Part shown: positions 58,038 to 64,000 of the stretch, piece by piece
How the letters are laid out: every line of letters begins with the position of its first letter
How positions within the stretch are numbered: the first letter of the stretch is position 1
NCBI RefSeq assembly: GCF_003601985.1
Contig: NZ_QZXA01000012.1
Location: 84,303 to 148,302, forward strand
Length of the DNA stretch: 64,000 bases
Source of the DNA: Mesorhizobium jarvisii
Lineage (GTDB): Bacteria > Pseudomonadota > Alphaproteobacteria > Rhizobiales > Rhizobiaceae
Direction: 5' to 3'
Notes under the pieces: model-generated
The model's database searches: none
What the model was told of the DNA's origin: nothing
What the model saw: the letters and a program-made list of their open reading frames with translations, nothing else
Position numbers and translations under genes: made by a program

Positions 58038-59410
58038 GCGCGCTTCGCCACATCGCCGTCATCGACATCGGCAAGACCAACGCCAAGGTGGCGCTTGTCG
58101 ACCTCGCGACATTGAGCGAGGTGGCGCTGCGCCGCATGGCAAATGCGCCGCTGCGGCAGGCGCCCTACCCACATCACGATGTCGAGGCGCTGTGGACATT
58201 CATCCTCGACAGCCTTGCCGGCCTCAACCGCGAACGGCGCATCGACGCCATATCGATCACCACGCATGGCGCGACGGGTGCGCTGGTCGACGCTTCGGGC
58301 GAACTGGTTCTGCCGGTGCTGGACTATGAGTTCGACGGCCCCGACAGGCTGGCGGCGGACTATGACGCTGTTCGACCGCTCTTCGTCGAGACCGGGACGC
58401 CGCGCCTGCCAATCGGCCTCAATCTCGGCGCGCAACTCTTTTGGCAGCAGAAGTGCTTTCCGACCGCGTTCGCGCATGCGGCCGCGATTCTGATGTACCC
58501 GCAATACTGGGCGCTGCGCCTGACCGGCGTCGCCACCAACGAAGTGACCTCGCTTGGTTGCCACACCGATCTGTGGAATCCATGGCATGCCGACTTTTCG
58601 TCGCTGGTCGATCGGTTGGATTGGCGCGGCCTGATGGCACCGGTGCGGCCGGCCAGGGATCGCCTTGGTCCGATCCTGCCAGCGCTTGCCGCGCGCACCG
58701 GCCTTGATGCGCAAACCCCCGTGTTCTGCGGCCTGCACGATTCCAACGCCTCGCTGCTGCCGCATCTCCTGTCCGACGTGCCACCCTTTTCGGTCGTCTC
58801 GACCGGCACCTGGGTGGTGTCGATGGCGGTGGGCGGCAGGACGGTCGATCTCGATCCGGCGCGCGATACTTTGGTCAATGTCAACGCGCTGGGCGACCCC
58901 ATCCCCTCGGCCCGTTTCATGGGCGGCCGCGAATTTTCCGTTCTGACGGAAGGCCGGCCGGAGACATGGAGCGACGCTGATGTGCGGGCCGTGCTCGCGC
59001 GAAAGACATTGCTGCTGCCGTCGACGCAACAGGGATCAGGGCCGTTCCCAGATCAGGCCGCGACATGGCTCAATGCCGACGGCATGAACAATGGCCAGCG
59101 CTTTGCCTCCATCTCGTTCTACCTGGCACTGATGACGGCGACCTGCCTCGACCTGATCGGCGCCGATGGCCCGACTACCATCGAAGGACCGTTTGCCCGT
59201 AATCGCCTGTTTGTCGGCATGCTGGCCGCAAGCACAGGCCGCGCCGTCGTCGCCTCTGAAGCGGCCACGGGAACCAGCATCGGCGCGGCACTGCTGGCGT
59301 CCGATCAGGTCACGGCGCATGGCAAGGGCGCGCGACTGGAACCGCCGACCGACGCGGCCTGGGCAGCCTATGTCAGGGCGTGGCGCGCGGCGGTCGAAGC
59401 ACGGGGCTGA
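58034..59410 (+). CDS. rhaK: Rhamnulokinase-type FGGY kinase
   Basis: Phosphorylates the rhamnose-derived ketose; in Rhizobium leguminosarum this kinase is also needed for the transporter to work. The 458-residue protein has AVIDIGKTNAKVALVD at the start and a C-terminal ATP region (EGPFARNRLFVGMLAA, EAATGTSIGAALL). Last gene of the rha operon; its TGA directly abuts the next gene's stop on the opposite strand (TGATCA, 59408-59413). Confidence 0.92.
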   Translation: MSALRHIAVIDIGKTNAKVALVDLATLSEVALRRMANAPLRQAPYPHHDVEALWTFILDSLAGLNRERRIDAISITTHGATGALVDASGELVLPVLDYEFDGPDRLAADYDAVRPLFVETGTPRLPIGLNLGAQLFWQQKCFPTAFAHAAAILMYPQYWALRLTGVATNEVTSLGCHTDLWNPWHADFSSLVDRLDWRGLMAPVRPARDRLGPILPALAARTGLDAQTPVFCGLHDSNASLLPHLLSDVPPFSVVSTGTWVVSMAVGGRTVDLDPARDTLVNVNALGDPIPSARFMGGREFSVLTEGRPETWSDADVRAVLARKTLLLPSTQQGSGPFPDQAATWLNADGMNNGQRFASISFYLALMTATCLDLIGADGPTTIEGPFARNRLFVGMLAASTGRAVVASEAATGTSIGAALLASDQVTAHGKGARLEPPTDAAWAAYVRAWRAAVEARG

Positions 59411-61237
59411 TCACAGGATCCGCTTGCCGAAGGCCGACATGACGAAGTTCACGGTGTCGGCGCCGATCCTGGGCTCCATATGCTTGGTCAGGCCCGAAAT
59501 ATCCATCGACAGCAGGCCGCCGGAGAGCGCGATCGCCTCCATCGCCTGATGCGTCTCTCGCACCGTTAGCCCGCCGGAGCCAGCCGCCCAGCCGGCGAAT
59601 TCAGTCGCTGTCGGCGAATAGCTGAGATGAAAGCCTTGCGTGCCCGACGTGGCGATGCGGATCGCCTCATGCATCAGGTCGCGCATGCCCATGGCGTCGA
59701 TATCGGTCATGGTGAAGGCCGACACTCGCGAATCCTTCAGCACCCGCGCCTCGGCCGGGTCGGCATGGCGCAGGCCGACGATGACGACATTTTCCGGCGA
59801 CAGCTGCGGCTGCAGCGCGCCGGCCTTGTGATCGAGGCCGAGGGTCCGGGCCAGCACAGAACCTTCCGGCAGGTCGATGCCCTCTTCGTCTTCCGGCATC
59901 AGCGCGGCGATGGAATCGATCCAGATCAGGCCGAAGGAGTGCGTCGCGCGCGCCGTCGCCGTCAGCGCCTTGTGGGCGATGCGGCGATCGGCGCCGGCAC
60001 TCAGCCGGATCAACCCGGAGGGCGGCCGCTCGACATCGGTGAGTTCCACGACGTCGAAATTCATCGCCTCCAGCCGCGCGCCGGTCCCCTCGCGGGCAAG
60101 AACGCCGGCGGCTTCCTGTTCGGCCGAGATCGACACCATCTTGCGGCCGGAAAAGTCGGCGACGTCATGCATCGGGGCCTTTTCGACATATTCCGACGTC
60201 ATCGCCAGCAGCATGGCGCCATAGCTCATGCGGAAGGCGACGCGGTCGCCGACGGCGGGCGGCGGGTCGGCGTCCTGCACGTCGAGCAGCAGATGGTCGC
60301 TGGAGGCGCCGAGAACGCGAATCCCCTTGGCGATCGGCGTCAGCCCTTCGACCAGCACATCCTCGCGGCCGATATTGGCGATGGCGCGCAGCCTGTCACC
60401 CTCGTCGGGAAAGACCGGCTGGTTGCCGAAAGCGTCGTAGCCGGACTCGCCGATCGGCCGCGACGGCTTCAGCTTGACCTCGATGATGTCGCTGGTCAGG
60501 CGGCAGGCGTCGGGCTCGAGTTCGGCCCATGGCACATCGCGGAAGGTTTCGACGCCGCCTTGCAGGATCGCCTCGCCGACCCGGAGATTGTTGATGCCGG
60601 CGGGCAGTTTGCCTTCGAGCAGCAGTGTCAGCGACGACGAGGCGCCGCCGGAGATCCAGTCGAGGCTTTTGCCCGACAGGCGCTCGGTCTTGTAGGCGTG
60701 GGCGACGAGTTGGCCGAGATTCTCCGACGTCGGCATGATGGCGCCGAAACAGCCGAGATTGGTGCCGATGCCGGCGACGCGCACGCCCTTGAACTCGAGG
60801 ATCCGCTCGACGGTGGGGATCAGGTCGCTCGGCCAGATGCCTTCGCGGAGGTCGCCGAGATCGATCATCAGCATGATGTCGTGGACGCGGCCCATGCGCT
60901 CGGCGATGCGCGAGATCTCGCGGATGGTGGCGAGTTCCGACTGCAGGCTGATGTCGACGGTGCGCACCACCTCCTCGATGCGCGCCATGGGTGGACTGCG
61001 CAGCAGCATGATCGGCGCGTTGATGCCGCTGTCGCGCAGCCGGCGGATGTTTTCGAAACGCGATTCGGCAATGCCGGCGACGCCGCCGCGCAGCATGGCA
61101 CGCGCCACTTGCGGCATGCCGCACATGCCCTTGGTGACACCGAACACCTTGATGCCGGACAGGGCGCAGCGGTCGACAATGGTGCGGGCGTTGCGCTCGA
61201 TACGGCCAAGGTCGATGGCGACTTGCGGTCCCGACAT
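59411..61237 (-). CDS. Ornithine/alanine-racemase-like PLP enzyme fused to a degenerate arginase-like domain
   Basis: Residues 1 to about 355 are a fold-type III PLP racemase resembling ornithine racemase: VFGVTKGMCG with the likely PLP lysine Lys36, WISGGASSSLTLLL, and LGASSDHLLLDVQDAD. Residues about 365-608 follow the layout of the arginase/agmatinase fold, but each metal-ligand motif is altered: the GGDH position reads SAGADR (413-418), the DAHxD position reads DSIAA (441-445), and the SxDxD position reads LSYSPTATE (538-546). So this part is probably non-catalytic. 608 residues, one unbroken frame. It starts one base after the D-amino-acid dehydrogenase stop, so both work together, perhaps on D-ornithine or a related amino acid. 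Confidence 0.82.
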   Translation of the reverse strand: MSGPQVAIDLGRIERNARTIVDRCALSGIKVFGVTKGMCGMPQVARAMLRGGVAGIAESRFENIRRLRDSGINAPIMLLRSPPMARIEEVVRTVDISLQSELATIREISRIAERMGRVHDIMLMIDLGDLREGIWPSDLIPTVERILEFKGVRVAGIGTNLGCFGAIMPTSENLGQLVAHAYKTERLSGKSLDWISGGASSSLTLLLEGKLPAGINNLRVGEAILQGGVETFRDVPWAELEPDACRLTSDIIEVKLKPSRPIGESGYDAFGNQPVFPDEGDRLRAIANIGREDVLVEGLTPIAKGIRVLGASSDHLLLDVQDADPPPAVGDRVAFRMSYGAMLLAMTSEYVEKAPMHDVADFSGRKMVSISAEQEAAGVLAREGTGARLEAMNFDVVELTDVERPPSGLIRLSAGADRRIAHKALTATARATHSFGLIWIDSIAALMPEDEEGIDLPEGSVLARTLGLDHKAGALQPQLSPENVVIVGLRHADPAEARVLKDSRVSAFTMTDIDAMGMRDLMHEAIRIATSGTQGFHLSYSPTATEFAGWAAGSGGLTVRETHQAMEAIALSGGLLSMDISGLTKHMEPRIGADTVNFVMSAFGKRIL

Positions 61238-61238
61238 C

Positions 61239-62489
61239 CTATCCCCCGTACACAAGCCCCTGCGGGTCGATCTCGGGCTTACGGCCGGCAACGAGGTCGG
61301 CCAGGAATTTTCCGGAGCCGCAGGCCATGGTCCAGCCGACATGGCCGTGGCCGGTGTCGAGATAGAGGTTTTGATAGCGTGCCTGGCCAATGACCGGCAC
61401 GGAGCCCGGCATCATCGGCCTGAGGCCCGCCCAGAGCTCCGCCTTCTTCTCGTCGAAAGCGCCGGGAAAGAGGTCCTTTGCGGTCCTGAACATGGTGGCA
61501 AAGTCGCTGGGTTTGTGGGAGCGGTCGAAGCCGGTGAATTCAGCGGTCGAAGCCAGCCGCAACCGGTTGCCGAGCCTCGAATAGGCCATCAGCTGGTCCT
61601 CGTCGGCGCCGCCCATGGTCGGCCCCTTGCTCTCGTCTTCCAGCGGAATGGTCGCGGTATAGCCCTTCACCGGATAGACCGGCAGGTCGATGCCGTAGCG
61701 GCGGCCAAGCAGACCGCTTTCCGGCCCCATCGAGATGACGACGGCGTCACCGGTCACCGGTCCGGCCGAGGTCATCACCGCCCGCACCCGGTCGCCCTCC
61801 ATGTCGAGACCCTCGACCGTCGTGCCGTAGAGGAATTTCACGCCGAGCTTTTCGGCGGCATGAGCGGCGAGCTTTTCCACGAACTTCCGGGAATCGCCGG
61901 TCTGGTCGATCGGCGAATAGACGCCGCCGGCGATCTTTTCCTTTACGCCGGCAAGGCCCGGCTCGAGCTCGACCAGCCGGTCGCGGCCGACGATCTCGAT
62001 CGGCAGGCCGTGCTCGGCCAGATAGCGGTAATTGTCGGTGCCGGTGTCGAGGCTGTGCTGCGAGCGGAAGAAATAGAGGATGCCTTTCTTGCGCTCGTCA
62101 TAGTGGATGCCGGTGTCGGCCGAGATGGCGTTGATGCAGTCGCGCGAATAGAGCGCGAGGCGCAGCTTGACCTGGCTGTTGGCGCGCAGGCGGGCCACCG
62201 TGCATTGGCGCAGGAAACGCAGGCTCCAGGCGAGGAAATAGGGATCGAAGCGCAGCCGCACCTTGATGCCGAGATCATGATTGTAGAGCCCGCGCAGAAA
62301 CGTCTTCAGCGCCGCCGGCGAGGCCCAAGCGGTGGCGTCGCCTGGCGAAACCAGGCCGGCATTGGATTGGCTGGTGCCCCGCGCGGGCGCCGCATGGCGC
62401 TCGATCACGGTGACCTCGTGGCCGTCGGCGGCCAGGTAATAGGCTGCTGCCGTACCGACAACGCCGGCGCCGAGCACCGTTATCTTCAT
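61239..62489 (-). CDS. D-amino-acid dehydrogenase (DadA-like FAD oxidoreductase)
   Basis: Oxidatively deaminates a D-amino acid to a keto acid, passing electrons to the respiratory chain. The 416-residue DAO-family protein has the FAD motif VLGAGVVGTAAAYYLAADGH, SNAGLVSPGD, YPVKGYTATIPL and the C-terminal block AGLRPMMPGSVPVIG with TGHGHVGWTMACGSG. ATG 62489 starts at the FAD fold. It is followed after one base by the racemase fusion, suggesting a pathway L- to D-amino acid to keto acid. Confidence 0.9.
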   Translation of the reverse strand: MKITVLGAGVVGTAAAYYLAADGHEVTVIERHAAPARGTSQSNAGLVSPGDATAWASPAALKTFLRGLYNHDLGIKVRLRFDPYFLAWSLRFLRQCTVARLRANSQVKLRLALYSRDCINAISADTGIHYDERKKGILYFFRSQHSLDTGTDNYRYLAEHGLPIEIVGRDRLVELEPGLAGVKEKIAGGVYSPIDQTGDSRKFVEKLAAHAAEKLGVKFLYGTTVEGLDMEGDRVRAVMTSAGPVTGDAVVISMGPESGLLGRRYGIDLPVYPVKGYTATIPLEDESKGPTMGGADEDQLMAYSRLGNRLRLASTAEFTGFDRSHKPSDFATMFRTAKDLFPGAFDEKKAELWAGLRPMMPGSVPVIGQARYQNLYLDTGHGHVGWTMACGSGKFLADLVAGRKPEIDPQGLVYGG

Positions 62490-62590
62490 GCCATCCCCCA
62501 AAAGCTCTCGGCGGCGCGGCGCCTCGACGCCGCGTCGCGACTGCTTCCATAGCGCGTCGCCGCGCGCCTTGCGAGCCCTCGGGGCTTGGC

Positions 62591-63586
62591 TCAGCCGCGG
62601 GCGGAGTTCTTGCTGGTCAGGATGCGCTCCCAGGCGAGTGCGTCGGCAACGATCTGGTCGAGATCGTCGCGTTGCGGCGTCCAACCGAGTTCCGCCCGGG
62701 CAAGGTCCGAATTGGCGACCACCGCCGCGGCGTCGCCGGGACGCCGGTCGCCCATCTTCACCTCGAAATCGTGGCCAAAGGCACGGCGCACGCTCTCAAT
62801 GACCTCGAGCACCGAATAGCCATGGCTGTAGCCGCAATTGGCGATGAGGCTCTGTCCCCCGGCGCGCAGCCGCTGCAGCGCCAGGCGATGCGCGGCTGCC
62901 AGGTCGCTGACATGGATATAGTCACGCATGCAGGTGCCGTCGGGCGTCGGGTAATCGGTGCCGAACACCTGCATGAAAGGCCGCTTGCCGAGCGCGGTCT
63001 CGCAGGCGACCTTGATCAGATGCGTGGCGCCCGGCGTCGACTGGCCGGTGCGGCCCTTGGGGTCGGCGCCGGCGACGTTGAAATAGCGCAGCGCGGTGTA
63101 GCGGATGTCGTGCGCGAGGCCGGCATCGCGCAACATCCATTCGCTCATCAGCTTGGACAGGCCATAGGGCGATTCCGGCGCCAGGCGGGCATCCTCGCGC
63201 ACCGGCTCCAGCCCGGCGCCGCCATAGACGGCGGCGGTCGAGGAAAAGATGAAATGCGGCACGCCCTCGCGCACCGCGGTTTCGATCAGCGTGCGGGTCT
63301 TCGAGGTGTTGTTCTCGTAGTAGGCGAGCGGGTCGGCGACCGATTCGGGGACCACGATGGAACCGGCGAAATGGATGATCGCGTCGACATGATTGTCCCT
63401 GATGATCGAACCGACCAATTCCTTGTCGGCGACATCGCCGACGACCAGCTTTGCCTCCGGCGCCACCGCCCATTCGAAGCCGGTGGAAAGGCGGTCGAGC
63501 ACGACCACGCTTTCGCCCGCATCCAGCAATTCCCAGACCATGTGGCTGCCGATATAGCCGGCACCGCCTGTCACCAAAACCGTCAT
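62591..63586 (-). CDS. galE: UDP-glucose 4-epimerase
   Basis: Interconverts UDP-glucose and UDP-galactose for surface polysaccharide synthesis and galactose use. The 331-residue SDR protein has VLVTGGAGYIGSHMVWEL at the N-terminus, the catalytic Ser/Tyr region FSSTAAVYGGAG and SPYGLSKLMSEWML, and RYFNVAGADP. ATG 63586 has GAGG six bases upstream; ATG 63592 would be too close to it. Same strand as the D-amino-acid dehydrogenase, 100 bases before it; divergent from hemA. Confidence 0.95.
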   Translation of the reverse strand: MTVLVTGGAGYIGSHMVWELLDAGESVVVLDRLSTGFEWAVAPEAKLVVGDVADKELVGSIIRDNHVDAIIHFAGSIVVPESVADPLAYYENNTSKTRTLIETAVREGVPHFIFSSTAAVYGGAGLEPVREDARLAPESPYGLSKLMSEWMLRDAGLAHDIRYTALRYFNVAGADPKGRTGQSTPGATHLIKVACETALGKRPFMQVFGTDYPTPDGTCMRDYIHVSDLAAAHRLALQRLRAGGQSLIANCGYSHGYSVLEVIESVRRAFGHDFEVKMGDRRPGDAAAVVANSDLARAELGWTPQRDDLDQIVADALAWERILTSKNSARG

Positions 63587-63864
63587 CCGCATCCTCGCAT
63601 CTCAAGATTTATCGGAAACTGTCTCAAACACCGCCTTACTGGAAAGCCTGCCGCATGGCCATTAGAACCCTTGGTAACCGGCGTTCACCAAATGTGGCAT
63701 CGTGCTGAAACAAAAGTGATCCACAGTGCGTGTCGTGGAATGGGAATAGGCCACGATCCGCCATCGTTAGGAACATGTGCGGGGCGTGGCATTTTGACCA
63801 AAATGGCCCGGTGGACGACCAATAGGCCAATGATTATGATCCCGCGCAAAATTGGGAAGCCGAC

Positions 63865-64000
63865 ATGAACTACCAGCGGTTCTTCGAAGATGCGATCGAC
63901 CAGCTCCACGCGGAGCGTCGCTATCGTGTCTTCGCCGACCTCGAGCGCATCGCGGGCAAATTTCCGCGCGCCATCTGGCGCTCCAACGGCCGCGCCGAGG
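63865..64000 (+). CDS. hemA: 5-aminolevulinate synthase (start only)
   Basis: The first 45 codons of the glycine-succinyl-CoA route enzyme for haem precursors (MNYQRFFEDAIDQLHAERR, then FADLERIAGKFPRAIWRS). The N-terminus matches rhizobial HemA; the rest is beyond the window. It is divergent from galE; the 278-base interval between them holds both promoters. Confidence 0.9.
   Translation, partial: MNYQRFFEDAIDQLHAERRYRVFADLERIAGKFPRAIWRSNGRAE

Overview
The window looks like part of a Mesorhizobium-type chromosome (Rhizobiales, Alphaproteobacteria). The evidence is uniformly GC-rich coding sequence, a rhizobial-style L-rhamnose locus (rhaDI divergent from rhaRSTPQUK), a core block tRNA-Thr / murA / DUF2948 / hisD / UPF0262 / infA / maf / yacG, the start of an alphaproteobacterial hemA (5-aminolevulinate synthase), many sugar ABC transporters, and short palindromic repeats of a rhizobial type. 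The genus is inferred from gene content, not from an rRNA gene.

Layout. (1) 83-6252: ribose-type (CUT2) sugar importer followed by a two-subunit FAD (GMC) sugar dehydrogenase; the operon ends in a broken Gfo/Idh/MocA gene at about 6319-6544. (2) About 6545-13874: accessory island beside tRNA-Thr(GGT). It holds a full tyrosine recombinase, a three-gene operon with an XRE regulator whose starts and stops all overlap (ATGA), a TolA-like coiled-coil protein, an outer-membrane barrel protein, and a protein with HUH and YxxK motifs of a rolling-circle nuclease. A gene-poor stretch with inverted repeats lies at 7.7-9.0 kb. (3) 13874-19707: core housekeeping block. (4) 19723-29828: alpha-galactoside system (two GH4 glycosidases, an AgpABCD-type peptide-family importer, AraC activator). 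(5) 29853-37042: CUT1 sugar importer with a natural oxidoreductase/aldo-keto reductase fusion and a divergent AraC regulator. (6) 37347-39354: tRNA-Phe(GAA) with a decayed integrase start, a CPBP-like membrane protein and a thioredoxin-like fragment: an eroded second island. (7) 39360-48496: DJ-1/PfpI protein, a GntR-controlled alcohol dehydrogenase / aldehyde dehydrogenase / hydrolase operon, small hypothetical proteins, gamma-glutamyltransferase. (8) 48596-59410: complete L-rhamnose uptake and catabolism. (9) 59411-63586: a racemase fused to a ligand-less arginase-like domain, a D-amino-acid dehydrogenase, galE. (10) 63865-end: start of hemA.

The gene sets work as regulated import-and-degrade modules: each transporter sits with its enzymes and usually its regulator. 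In all four transporter operons the gene for the periplasmic binding protein is followed by a strong RNA hairpin before the next gene, which would let the binding protein be made in excess. The observations most worth following up are the HUH-nuclease gene with its leader hairpin, the XRE three-gene cassette with repeated operators, the racemase/pseudo-arginase fusion, and the symmetric divergent rha promoter region.
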